A DNA stretch of 64,000 nucleotides. It comes from Pararge aegeria (lineage: Eukaryota > Arthropoda > Insecta > Lepidoptera > Nymphalidae). Location: the NCBI RefSeq assembly GCF_905163445.1, contig NC_053197.1, forward strand, positions 15,562,001 through 15,626,000, given 5' to 3'. A program made the position numbers and the translations under genes. How positions within the stretch are numbered: the first letter of the stretch is position 1; the number at the start of each line of letters is the position of its first letter. Shown piece after piece: positions 31,570-42,700 of the stretch. The notes beneath the pieces were generated by a model, which was given only the letters and a program-made list of their open reading frames with translations, was not told the origin of the DNA and did no database searches.

Positions 31570-31725
31570 CAAATGACAATGTGCGATGGTGATAAGAAAA
31601 AAAACACGAATATGGTTATATCGCCATCATCTCACTACCGTGTGTTTCTCATGTAATGTACGCATCAAAAGTGCCACCTATGGACCTACTTGAATAAAAA
31701 TATTTTTGACTCTGACTTTATAAAA
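31570..31725 (+). mobile_element. LINE 3' end (Lb variant)
   Basis: CGATGGTGATAAG, GGTTATATCGCCATCATCTC, GTAATGTACGCATCAAAAG and TATGGACCTACTTGAATAAA. A longer copy of this variant is at 40,826-41,050. Confidence 0.6.
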
Positions 31726-31846
31726 GTGTGGTGTGTAGTTCGATACGATCCAAAAGAGATTAGACGCAGGATTTACAGCTTAACGTGCTCTCCGAAACAC
31801 GGGAGTGAATCACGGCCAATTCCAAACTCCGTACTAGTACTAAAAC

Positions 31847-32245
31847 TTGCTTGATATAAAAACTCAATACTATTCCGAAACGTGGTCGCTTAATATGGGT
31901 CTCATAAGAAAGCTCAGAGTCAGAGTATCTCAACGTGATCAAATCAGAAATAAGGAGATCCGTAGAAGAACTAGAGTTACCGAGACAGCTGAGCGAGTCG
32001 CGAAGCTGAAGTTGCAATGGCTTGGGCACATAGCTCGGAGAACCGATGGAAGTTGGGATCGTAAGGTGCTGGAATGGCGACCCCGACCCGGTAAACGTAG
32101 CGTAGGTTGGCCCCCAACGAGGTGGACAATTGACATCAGGCGAGTCGCTGGGGGCCGCTGGAGGCAAACGACCCAGGAACTCTCCACATAAGACCTATGT
32201 CCAGCAGTGGACGTCAATTTGTCGAAATGGTGATGATGATGATTC
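31847..32245 (+). pseudogene. RTE-type LINE ORF2 C-terminal remnant
   Basis: The plus frame contains SETWSLNMGLIRKLRV, RDQIRNKEIRRRTRVTETAE, RVAKLKLQWLGHIARRTDGS, KVLEWRPRPGKRSVGWPPTR and WTIDIRRVAGGRWRQTTQE. It then stops before a GACGTCAATTTGTCG..(GAT)n tail. This is the C-terminus and 3' end of the same RTE family as 20,990-21,580. 5'-truncated, so not mobile. Confidence 0.8.
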
Positions 32246-32249
32246 ACTG

Positions 32250-32990
32250 GCTCGACCCGGGAATCGAATCCAAGACCTCGTGATCTGCAGACGACTATAA
32301 CAACTATAACAACGAGGCATTTACAGTTACAGACTATATAATATTAAATACATATATATGCTATACTAATACTACTATAAAATACTATACTAATACTAAA
32401 TACATATATATGCTTGTTACAGACTCAAAACAGAAATGACAAATATCGGATCGGAAGGCAACTCCATTAAAACGAAAATATAATTAACATTCACCCCTTC
32501 CTGATAGGGACTGCATGGGAAGTTAGGGGTGTACATTGCTGGTTTAGGTGCCGGAAAAATATCGATATAATTTTTACGGCCAGGATTGTTTTACTATGAA
32601 AAGAAATCATACCTCAAGTGACGGAAAATGAAGCGTTGTGTGAAGGCTACTGTCGATTAACATAGCGACGCGTTTTTTCTTAAAAAAAACCTTTATACTT
32701 TTAAAGATTTTAAACTAAGACTTTCGTGGTTAATCAACGTTTCTTAAGTATAGTTCAACGGGTACATACCACGATAATATTTTGGATTTGTCGATTTCGA
32801 CCCAGTTGCATGGATCGCAAGTAATAATAATAAATATAAAAATAATTGTTTTTTTGTGTGTTTTATTTTTATTTGGCGTTGTAATAACTACATTGTAAGC
32901 TAGTGAAAAACTGCATAATCATAGACTTCTCTCTACAAAAGGGAATAAAAAAAACTTAAGGTTTTGAAATAATGCCTAGAATTTTTCTTC
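32250..32990. other. No gene recognised; local tandem duplication
   Basis: TAAATACATATATATGCT recurs at ~32,345 and ~32,399 within a short duplicated AT-rich block (CTATACTAATACTA repeated). Otherwise unassigned. Confidence 0.45.
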
Positions 32991-32994
32991 AGCA

Positions 32995-33340
32995 CGGCTA
33001 GCATTAGCAGGATACTAGCGGACCCCAGCGCCATCTGTTCGCGCGCGTTTCGGTCTGTACTTCAATAGAGTTGTCATAAGTACACATAGTATGTTTTGAA
33101 TTCATGAATTTGAATTAGTGTAAAAAAATAAATGTGATGCTTTCGATTTAATACTTTTACAGGGTTCTTTAGGAAATATTCTTATGCATCGTACAATATT
33201 AGTTCGTAATTCTATTAAAATTTTTATATGTGTAATAATAAACGCTTCCCCAATTCTCTGTTGCCGTGATTTGGCAGGTGGAGACGTTAATTTTATCCCT
33301 TGTCAGGTTATATAATAGAAGGATTCTAGCCTGTATATAT
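32995..33340 (+). repeat. R4/R6 dispersed repeat, decayed copy
   Basis: AGCACGGCTAGCATTAGCAG at the left, the R6 block at 33,065-33,215, then ATTTTATCCCTTGTCAGGTT. This order links R4 and R6. AGCGCCATCTGTT (33,027-33,039) is a CTCF-like motif inside it. Confidence 0.45.
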
Positions 33341-33624
33341 ACGCTTACGTCTTCAATGAAAAATGTATCGATAGTTTTGAAAACACGTCCCTAGTAGGGG
33401 AACTACGTTGTACAATGCATTTCAACGACACACATATAGTTATATGCGTAATCCGTCTGGGACGGCCAGTAAATTAATATTAGGACTTATGTAATCCCAC
33501 AATGCACGTGTATTGGAGTATGTATGTTTCTAATTAACCTACTTTAATTCCATTACGACTTGCCGCTTCGCTGCCATTTCTAATAAGGCAAGCATATTCC
33601 ATTTTAATTTTATTAATTTATTCG

Positions 33625-33945
33625 ATTACAAGTTAGCCCTTGACTGCAATCTCACCAAGTAGTAGTAAGTGATGATGCAGTCTAAGATGGTAGCGGGCTA
33701 ACCTGTTAGGGAGTATGGTAGTCATACCCCTAAACGGTTTCCACGCGACATCGCACATGAACACTAAATCGTATAGCGGCACGTCTTTGTCGGTAAGGTG
33801 GTAACTAGCTACGGCCAAAGCCTCCCACCAGACCAGACTAGAGAAAATTCAGAAATTGAAATTCCCAAATTGCCCCTGCCAAGGTTCGAACCCGGGATCT
33901 CCAACTTAAATTCACAGCGCTCACCGTTGCGCCAGGAAAGTCGTC
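33625..33945 (-). mobile_element. tRNA-derived SINE-D, near full length
   Basis: Inverse orientation: TTGACTGCAATCTCACC, TAAGATGGTAGCGGGCTAAC, GGCACGTCTTTGTCGGTAAG, GGCCAAAGCCTCCCACCAG, then the head CCAAGGTTCGAACCCGGG and ACAGCGCTCACCGTTGCGCC. It shows that the R5-like CGCTTGACTGCAATC tail is shared with SINE-D. Confidence 0.75.
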
Positions 33946-34194
33946 ACACGTCACGTATTTCAGTGGATACTAAGTTATTTCAGATACTATGAGAAGTAGT
34001 TATCAACTACCTAACTGAGATATCATTACTTTTCTTTCTTTGCGACATTCCATGATTATTATACAATGAATTTTACTTTGAACTTTACAATTAATAATTT
34101 CTAAGAGCATTTATAATATATTTATTTCTAAGATATTTATATATTTATAAATTACCTGCACCTTATGGATTTTCCTGCTTTTCCCAGCAATATG

Positions 34195-34262
34195 TATTGC
34201 TTCAACGGTGAAGGAAAAACATCGTGAATAAACCTGCATGTTTGAGAGTTCTCCATAATGTA
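34195..34262 (+). mobile_element. SINE-B fragment
   Basis: TTGCTTCAACGGTGAAGGAA, AACATCGTGAATAAACCTGC and GAGAGTTCTCCATAATGT, abutting the Lb LINE tail. Confidence 0.65.
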
Positions 34263-34655
34263 TTTACCCTACTAAGTTTGTTGTGGGCTCTTCTTAGACC
34301 AAGGCAAGTTTAGAACCCTCGTAGCTTTAGGTTTAAGTTGGCGAACGAAGTTTTCACCATCCCCTTACAATTATGTACACGTTTATGTATGAACGCTTCA
34401 TAAGTGCCTGTGATAGGCAGTGGCGTGCATAGAGGGTATGCACAGGGTATGCAGATGATATAAAATGAAGAAAATCTAAAGTAAAAGTTATAATTACTTA
34501 AAGGTTTTTTATAACTCTTACAATGCCTATCCTCAAGTTTTTTATAATTCGTACTGGAGATTTTCTTCATTTTAAATCATTTGCATACCCTGTGCATACC
34601 TTCTATGCACGCCACTGGTCATAGGCCTACATGAATAAAGTAATTTTGAATTAGA
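34263..34655 (+). mobile_element. LINE 3' end (Lb) carrying a MITE
   Basis: CTACTAAGTTTGTTGTGGGC, CTCGTAGCTTTAGGTTTAAG, TATGAACGCTTCATAAGTG, then MITE M1 (34,418-34,617), then ATAGGCCTACATGAATAAAG. Confidence 0.75.
34418..34617. mobile_element. hAT-like MITE M1 (200 bp) in a LINE tail
   Basis: CAGTGGCGTGCATAGAGGGT at the left and ..TTCTATGCACGCCACTG at the right are terminal inverted repeats. The arms continue as GGGTATGCAGATGATATAAA and its inverse. TSD GTGATAGG (34,410-34,417) / GTCATAGG (34,618-34,625), one mismatch. Removing it restores the Lb tail. Confidence 0.85.
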
Positions 34656-34669
34656 ATGTGTAAAAACCG

Positions 34670-34945
34670 CATAGAGGATCAAATATATAGATCAATTATA
34701 AACACTTTTGATACGTGAAGCCTGCTACGTTTGTAGTACCACTAGTTCGGAAGACAGATTCTACTGAAAATTCGGCAGGTAACTCGGTAGTCGCTTTTTA
34801 ACAAAGTTAAAAATGTATAATTGTTAGAGATGAAAAAGGAGCTAACTGCTTCCAAGCAACCTTGAAATTCATTAATTGAATTGAAAGAGTTTCATACATT
34901 GTTAAACAAATTACCGCTTTAAACTCAATCCCGCATAATGAGCTA
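34670..34945 (-). mobile_element. LINE 3' fragment (Lc)
   Basis: GATACGTGAAGCCTGC, TGTAGTACCACTAGTTCGGA and CTTCCAAGCAACCTTGAAAT parallel the 40,360-40,570 copy, decayed. Confidence 0.5.
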
Positions 34946-35149
34946 TAAGTGGAAGTTTTTTCGAAATCACAGATTCAGTTTTTATATTTATTTGTATAGA
35001 TAGAGCTATCAGAACCAGAAACCTCAAAAAAAAAACAATGAGGACAACTTTACGCTTCTCTTGATCACGCGTAGCGTTGATGTCTTTTTTTAGGTAACTC
35101 CTTCCTCGAATCTTTTTATAAGAAAAAAAACGTTTCCAAGAGTATCCTT

Positions 35150-35305
35150 ATTATAACAGCTGAGTTTCTTGCCGGCTTCTTCTCGGTAGAAACTGCCTTC
35201 CGAACCGGTGGTAGAGTCACTACAAACAGACAGACTTGACGTTTCAAAATTGATTATATTAGGCCTACTTGAAATAAATGAATTTTGAATTTACGGAGCT
35301 AGATT
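35150..35305 (+). mobile_element. LINE 3' end (Lc)
   Basis: TTTCTTGCCGGCTTCTTCTC, TCCGAACCGGTGGTAGAGTC, GACTTGACGTTTCAAAATTG, TAGGCCTACTTGAAATAAAT and GAATTTTGAATTT tail. Confidence 0.7.
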
Positions 35306-35329
35306 GTCATTAGTGTCCAAATGCTTCCT

Positions 35330-35625
35330 TTCAGGTAGGAGAAGGGGATTTACGTCTTGAACTTCAATCTACTCCATTGTGGTTAGGTGGACTTCCAGGC
35401 TATAACGCGTAACTCTAAAACCGGAAATAAAATTAACGGGAAGGCGCTCCGAGGCACAAACCCCAATAACTTAGTCTAAAAATTCTTGGGTCCGACGGTA
35501 TCGAACTTTGGTGGTATATTTCCGAGACTCGAGATTAACGGGGTAGCTGAAGACACTTTAATGTCACTAGACCTTAAAGAAAAACCTCGGAAAAGTGCTT
35601 CCCCGTACATAAAGAGGTAATGCTT
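35330..35625 (+). pseudogene. Possible decayed coding fragment
   Basis: After a CTTCCTTTCAG acceptor-like site the plus frame reads QSTPLWLGGLPGYNA then stops. One frame over it reads FLGPTVSNFGGIFPRLEING followed by EDTLMSLDLKEKPRKSA to a stop. The first piece is reminiscent of a laminin-G-like strand, but similarity cannot be confirmed by eye. Stops and a shift would make it a pseudogene. It could equally be non-coding. Confidence 0.2.
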
Positions 35626-36049
35626 GTAGGTACCACAGAACTCGGAACATACAGAAACCGTGTATACGACAAACATTGAAGCACCAAAAAGCACTCCACT
35701 TCAGTAGTGTTTCTCGAACAAGCTGTTAGTAACTTAATTACATTTAGCAGTTGACAGTAGTTATTTTACCTGTAATGTGCTACACGCTTATCATAAAATG
35801 GGAAAAATGACAAAAGTTTGCGAGCTAGCAACATTCTGCGTGTGTGAAGTGAGACGTGCACAGTGCATTACAACTTACAGATTTAATATGTTACTTCAAT
35901 ATGAATATTTGGCGAATCGAGCAGGTGGCCCATCCGATGTTAAATGGAAAACCCTCGCGTATAAACAGAGATCCTTCGCGAGTAGCGATGTTTCGATACC
36001 TTTTTTGTTCGCGCTTATAATAAATAATAAATGATACAGGAAGTCTACG

Positions 36050-36345
36050 TTAAGGTAATAAATGAGGACATCCAGACACGACTCGCAAAATCTGAAGTGG
36101 AAATGGGCGAGGCACAGAGCTCGGAGAACCGATGGACGTTCCAAGATGCTGGAATGGCGACCCCGCACAGGTAAACGCAGAGTTGTTCGGCCCCCAACGG
36201 GGTGGACAGACGACATAAAACGAGTCGCTGGAAGATGCTGGAAACAAGCGTCAAGCGGTACTGGACCATGGATTTTGAAACTCCCTACAAAATACCTATG
36301 TCCAGCAGTCTTCAATCGGATGAAGTGATGATGATGGTGATGATG
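36050..36345 (+). pseudogene. RTE-type LINE ORF2 C-terminal remnant
   Basis: Frames give KWKWARHRARRTDGRS, MLEWRPRTGKRRVVRPPTGW and TDDIKRVAGRCWKQAS, then a (GATGAT)n run at ~36,320. Same family as 31,847-32,245. It is flanked on the left by a short R3 piece (35,920-36,000, ATGTTAAATGGAAAACCCTC). Confidence 0.75.
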
Positions 36346-36378
36346 AGACACGACTCCCCAAAACCCTTCCCTAGTGTA

Positions 36379-36784
36379 CAGTGGCGCGCACTTCATACAT
36401 TCACTAAAGCACTGCATACCCTAAAATTCAAATTCAAAATTCAATATTTCTTTATTCATGCAGGCCTATCACAGGCACTTATGAAGCGTTCATACATATT
36501 TGTTTACATAATTGTAACGGGATGGTGATAACTTCGTTCGCCAACTTAAATCTAAAGCTACGAGGGTTCCAAACGGGCGCTGGTCTAAGAAGAGCCTACA
36601 ACAAACTTAGCCGGGTAAATTTATTTTTTTGTTATCACCATCTTCCAGTAAATTTAAATTAAGCTATGAAGCTAGAGCAATTGATATAAAACCCGTATAG
36701 AAGGACAATTTTTGCCGTTTTATGCAATTTTCCTGCTGTATGCATACCCTGGTAACCTGGTAAGAAAACCAGTGCACGCCACTG
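36379..36784. mobile_element. hAT-like MITE M1 carrying a LINE tail
   Basis: Ends CAGTGGCGCGCACTTC and CCAGTGCACGCCACTG. 8-bp TSD CTAGTGTA / CCAGTGTA (36,371-36,378 and 36,785-36,792; one mismatch). The middle (36,425-36,660) is an inverted Lb LINE 3' end (CAGGCCTATCACAGGCACTT, GAAGCGTTCATACATATTTG). Confidence 0.8.
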
Positions 36785-36914
36785 CCAGTGTACATAGCAA
36801 AACACAAAAATAAGGTACGGATATCTGCAAAACGATAAAACTGTTACTCAAAATGTTAATGCAATAATGGCTGAATTAGGGTTCGCTATTTTCTCTATTC
36901 TGAGGTAGGCACCT

Positions 36915-37000
36915 CCGAAGAAGACTTCTGCATACGTATTTAAGATCATTTCAGAGAACCGGAAGGCATACAGGTTTCCTCACGTTGTTTTTTTAGTAAA
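36915..37000 (-). mobile_element. SINE-B fragment
   Basis: TTTCAGAGAACCGGAAGGCA and ACAGGTTTCCTCACGTTG; short and decayed. Confidence 0.45.
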
Positions 37001-37440
37001 TAAAGTATAAAAATAAGTTTATTATAGATATGTAATATAATGAAACTATTCGTGCAAGTTCCGACAAGAATTTAGAGAGTGAATTCAGCCGTCAATAACG
37101 CATCAAGATTTTTTAGAACCATGAATCGAATAAGGTTATTTGAGTTTATAGTGTAACGTTTAACACAGCGCTTTTATAAATACTTACCAGTACAGTACAA
37201 GAGTTTAACCTACTACTAAAAATATTATTAAGAATTAAATAAAAACGTACACTTACCCTTGCAATTTGTTTGCAGCTAAAAAATTTATCTACTAGGAAAG
37301 ACGCAAAAAAAAAAAACTCGCATTATGCCTTCTAAACTAGCCGAAAATTTAATATCCGTCTTCAAAGAAGAAACACTTATTTTTATGATAAACGGGCATT
37401 TAAGCAAGCAACAAACTTATACAATTTAATTTTTATACCT

Positions 37441-37850
37441 AACTAGCGCGTACCCAGCCCGCTTCGCCCGGCTAGATTTTGCTTTATTTTATTTCAACCC
37501 AAAAATTACATCATTAAATTTTTAATTTAAGTCTCATAATATATTAAATCATTTATTTCTCTCCGTATTCATTCTCTTCTATTCTCTTCCCGAGCGGGTG
37601 AAGATAATTATCTACACCCATGTACACCCAACAATAGAATATCATCATAGTAAATAAAAGCTGTATTTGACAGTTTGACAGTTCAAAAATAGGAGTGCTC
37701 CGATCGTCACCAAACTTTACAGGATTACTCGCCGTGTCAATCCGGAGATTCCCCGAAAGTTTCATTGAAATCGGTCCAGCCGTTTCGGAGCCTATACGGA
37801 ACATACCCACACACTTTCTCTTTTATATATATAGATAGATAGATATTATA
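37441..37850 (-). mobile_element. Helitron H1, complete copy
   Basis: The plus strand starts CTAGCGCGTACCCAGCCCGC followed by the hairpin partner TTCGCCCGGCTAG. It passes GCGGGTGAAGATAATTATC, TTTGACAGTTTGACAGTTC, CGTCACCAAACTTTACAGG and CCGTTTCGGAGCCTATACGG, ending CTTTTATATATATAGATAGA. It has both termini and is the best H1 reference in the window. Confidence 0.8.
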
Positions 37851-38154
37851 TTCTTGAAAAATATTTAATTGTAAATTCAAATTATTTTAAGCTCTTTTAT
37901 CATGATTACAAATTGAACTGGTTTTTCTTACTGACCCACACAAAATAACGTCAATAATATATATAAAAAACGCTTATATACATATTCATATAATAAAATT
38001 AGTTTAAAATACTTTCAACCATATTGCAATGCCCTGGGGCTTCACGTTCACGTTCTTTTGCCTGTCTTCACAATAATGTGTACAGCATTGTGTGCCAACA
38101 TGACAGCAATAAATAAATGGATCTAATTTAATTTAATATAATATAATATACATT

Positions 38155-38240
38155 TAATAAGCATCTTCTAGGCAAGCGCATCCCATCTTAGGCAACATCT
38201 GAACTTTTCATCAGGTGACATTATGGTCAAGCGCTAGTCT
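38155..38240 (-). repeat. R5 fragment, inverted
   Basis: AGCATCTTCTAGGCAAGCGC, CATCAGGTGACATTATGGTC and AAGCGCTAGTCTATTT are the inverse of the 29,075-29,165 block. An (ATATA)n run precedes it. Confidence 0.45.
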
Positions 38241-38244
38241 ATTT

Positions 38245-39400
38245 AAAAAAAAATCCTAATCGAAAATTCCTTATTGTTAGATACCATCAAAGACACTGAG
38301 TTGTAGTAAAACTAAAGGTATAAACGATCTGAACGCGCCCTAGTTTGTTGCATTCTTAATTATTTATTTGAAAATTTAGTATTTATTTCGAGTCGATAAT
38401 AAATATGGTAGGTTACCATAAAGAAACTCACTAAGGGTATGAAAGCTAGGTTAGGTTGTATCTTGAACTCCTTCATTATTTACCAAAAATGTCACAAAAT
38501 GGAATAGCAGTAATTCTTAGACTACTTCGATACGGAAAAATGTACGAGCAATGCACCAATGGGGTCTCGGCCATTTCAAATGTACAGTAGCGCCATCTGT
38601 TGGACTATTGTCCCACTAAATATGAACAACAGAGGCATTGTAGCAAACCGTAACAAACTGCAAGAGCATGCTCGAGCTCTCGTCCACGAATGTTTCTCTT
38701 ATTCTTTTACTGTTTTGAATAAAAATGTTACAATGTAAAAATTGCAAGTAAATTAAAATATTACATGAAACTAATTGCTATACGAGCCATTCCCGTGGAA
38801 TGCTGCAAAGACTACACTCTGCAGAGCCAGGCTGATTTTTTACGCAATAAATGAGCCAACACATCTGTTAACACCCGCAATCACCGCGGTGTAATGTCTC
38901 AAAAGAATATCTTGGCACTTAGACGATCTCCAAGGTAAATGGAGCAAATATGTAACTCTATATTGAATGAAGTAGAGTTATAGTATGCAAGATAGAATCT
39001 ATATTACCTAACCACTCTGGCACACATTATCTAACTCTACCATGCTCGCGCAGTTAGCGCTAGTGTTTCAGAATTATAGCGCCATCTATTACAATAAAGT
39101 TGTACTACTACGAGCGTGAAACATTCACACACAAACACAGTAACTTTAAATTATTTTAAGTTAACTTTTTAAAAAGGCAGGCAGTGCTGCTGACAGAAAT
39201 GAAAGTTAGTAACAATGAAATGACATAAATGGAATGAGTCGGTGACGCGAAATTGCAATATTTTATCCATACACAAAGTCAAGCATAGTTGAGTATACGT
39301 AATGTATTAGTGTATATATGCGTACAAATGTACACAGACATATAACGTCACGTCACGACACGGGCATGTTGAGGTCACCGGTGACGCGAACCCACGTAAC
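38245..39400. other. Unassigned; two CTCF-like motifs
   Basis: No exon of the upstream BRMS1-like gene was recognised here. AGCGCCATCTGTTGG (38,589-38,603) and AGCGCCATCTATT (39,078-39,090) are inverse matches to the insect CTCF core. Confidence 0.45.
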
Positions 39401-39409
39401 GCGAAGTTA

Positions 39410-39510
39410 GTTTAGAATAGAATAGAATAGAATTTGTTTATTTACCAGAACAACACAAACAGACTTACATACGGAGTAACTTAAAAATTTTGTACTTAAT
39501 TATTAATAGC
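39410..39510 (-). mobile_element. LINE 3' end (La-like) with (TAGAA)n tail
   Basis: (TAGAA)4 then TTTGTTTATTTACCAGAACA, matching the tail style of the 52,561 copy. Confidence 0.45.
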
Positions 39511-39643
39511 TTAAGTCTATGATGTGTCGTAGTTTTTTTTTTTTAGTTTTGTTTTTCTTTAGTAGATTTTACCTCAATAATATTTATATGTACTTCATTA
39601 TTACTATTATTGTTCTACCATGCTTCTATATTATAGCACTTAC

Positions 39644-39737
39644 CCTAAAATTCTGATGAGCGGCCTGTTCCTCTGCCTCGTACTTGTGTTTAATGTTCTC
39701 GATTCTCATTTGCTTCAGGATACCGGCCACCTCAATC
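39644..39737 (-). CDS. Brms1l: BRMS1-like exon 3
   Basis: The acceptor is ..TTGACCAG before G-ATT-GAG; the donor is AGG|GTAAGTGC. 94 nt, starting with the third base of an Arg codon and ending in phase 0. It encodes IEVAGILKQMRIENIKHKYE then AEEQAAHQNFR, the coiled-coil segment of the Sds3-like domain. A SINE-D starts only 33 bp upstream of the acceptor. Confidence 0.92.
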
Positions 39738-42700
39738 CTGGTCAATATCAAATATATTTATATTTTTGACGACCACCCTGGCGCAGCGGAGAGCGCTGTG
39801 AATTTCGAAGGCCGATTGGCGCAGTGCGCATCGACCCTGCTTGCTGAGCCAAGGCCGTGGGTTCGATTCCCACAACTGGACAATGTTTGTCTGATGAATA
39901 TGAATGTTTTTCAGTGTCTAGGTGTTTATCTATATAAGTATTTATGTTTATTATTCATCAGTCATCTTAGTGCCCATAACACAAGCTATGCTTACTTTGG
40001 GGCTAGATGGCGATGTGTGTATTGTCGTAGTATATTTATTTATATTTTATTTTATTTAGGTAGTAGGTCCCGGGGTTGATTCCCGGCAGGGTCAAATTGG
40101 GAATGTATAATTTCTGAATTTGGTCTGGTCTGGTGGGCTTTGGCCTTGGCTAGTAGCCAACCTACCGACAAAGACGTGAACACCAGGCAAGGCCACAGAA
40201 AATTCAGAAATTATAAATTAATAATACATATCCAAGATAAGACTAAAACATATAATAAATGCTCCGAGTCTAATGGGGTTATGTTTGGCTCTTCTAATAT
40301 TCAAAATTCAAAAAATTCAAAATTTAAAATTCATTTATTTCAAGTAGGCCTAATATAAGCACTTTTGAAACGTCAAGTCTGTCTGTTTGTAGTGATTCTA
40401 CCACCGGTTCGGAAGGCAGATTCTACCAAGAAGAAGCCGGCAAGAAACTCAGCAGTTGCTCTTTTCCAACATCAACAATTTACATTTTGCATTTTAACAT
40501 TCATTTTCTATCTTGTGAGAGCTGAAAGCGGAGCCGGATGCTTCCAAGCAACCTTGTCATTAAAAAATTCATCAATTGTATAGTAACCTCGCTCTAATAA
40601 ATGTGTTTTAACAAATTCTTTAAACTTGTGCATTGGCAGGTCCAAAATCACCTTAGGAATCATATTATAAAAGCGTATACTCAATCCCACAAATGATCCC
40701 TGTACCTTACGCAGACGATATGCAGATGACACTAATTTATGACCATTTCTTGTAAGTCGACTGTTTATGTCCACTTTTTGTTTATAAAGACTAATATGTT
40801 TATAAATTCTAATAAATAACAATGAGAGATGGTGTTAACAAAAAAGATTACCATGCTAAGTTTGTTTTGGGCTACTACTTATACCGGGTTGCGTTTGGAA
40901 CCCCCGTTCAGGTTCAGTTTTAAGTTTACGAATATGGTTATCGCCATTATCTCACTACCGTTTACACATTTCTATTGTAATGTACGAATCATAACCGCCA
41001 TATATGGGCCTACTTAAAAAAAGATATTTTTAATTTTGATATTTTATTACTATTATTACTATATATATTTGTTACTAACTAAAAGTAAAATTGGTTCTAA
41101 GTGCCTACTACCTAGTGCCTAATATTATACAGCAGGTATTAAGAGACGGTATTGTCGTAAAATGGCTTTCTTTTGAATCCATACAAATCTTAGTTAACTT
41201 TCAAGTGATTAAATAATTAGAAAATCACACACTAAGTACAGGCAGCAGACATACAAACTTTAAAATTTTGGTTATTTTCAAAACCTCACCTAACTCTCAT
41301 ATTCTCTTGCAAGCGGTGCAGGGGCCCAAGGTACTCTTGGGATCTTCCACCACGCACTTCAGAAAGTTGGTATTCAACATGCTTCATTCTTTCATTGTAT
41401 AGCTGCTCTCGAAGAACTGTGAACTGCCTCTCTAGGTTAGCTGGAATTATTAGAAGGATATTATACTATATGGCATGATAACTTAATTATGCATTTAAAA
41501 ACCTCATCTGTCACCCCCAGCTCTGTAATGTTACATTGTTAATAGGCATTCAATATTTGCATTAGACCTTAGACTCTCCATGCTGCACCAGTGTGGTTTG
41601 GCAGTCTTTATAGATAGATAGATTAAGTTTTTATTGCACAAATTATAAGAAAATACAAAACTAAAAAAAAATTGCAAAGGCGATTGCTTTAAGCAGTCTC
41701 CTTCAGACATAGAATGGATCCCTTTATGGAAGATTGAAGTAAGAGAAAACTTTATGTTAGTAATTAATAAAAGCCCTTGTTCAATATTTTCTTACTACTT
41801 TTATGTTAACAATTGTAATTACTTTGTTCAAAGAATAATTTATATTTATAAATATTCATATCAACCCATTACCTGCCCACTACAGGGCATGGTTCATCCC
41901 CCACAATGATAAGGGGTTAAGGCTGCAATCCACCACGCTGGCTCAGTGCAGATTAGTGGACCCCACACACCTTTGAGAGCATTATGGAGAACTCTCAGGC
42001 ATGCAGGTTTCCTCACAATGTTTTCATTCACCGTAGAAGCAAGTGATATTTTAGTAGCTTAAAATGCACATGACCTAGTAAAGTTAGAGGCAAGTGCTGG
42101 GATTCAAGCTCAGCCCTCCCCAATGTGTAGTAGAAATCCTACTATAATATAAATAAGATTAAATAATTAAAAGATTTTCATTACATTTATAAAATTAAAA
42201 ATTTCATTTATTTCAAGAAGGCCTAATATAGGCACTTTCAAAACATCAAGTCTGTCTGTTTGTAGTGATTCTACCTTAAAGATATTTTGTATACGAATAT
42301 TGTAATTATTTTTTTAAGTTTTTCAGAGACTATTGTGATACTTCTTCATCAACATCTCTAACTTGCCAGTTTCTTAACAATCTTCTTAACTAATCTTGAA
42401 ACCAACCTGAGAATAGCACACAGAACCCAGTACCTTGTGATTGCAGAAAACCAACCAATGAGGCAGTTGACATAATAGCACTAAATTAAAAAAGTTTATT
42501 GACATATTATTTACAATGTCTCAATGTTTGATGAATGAGACCCAATAATTACAATAGCAGAGTTGAGACCCTGGCCTCTTCTATCATTGAAGAGGTGGAT
42601 ATTGGGGCTAAGACCCACTATGCTGTTCCAGGGAAGGTTTACAAAAAACTGAATAGCCCTTCTTAGTTAGTGATTATTATAAAATTTTAGTAATGATAAC

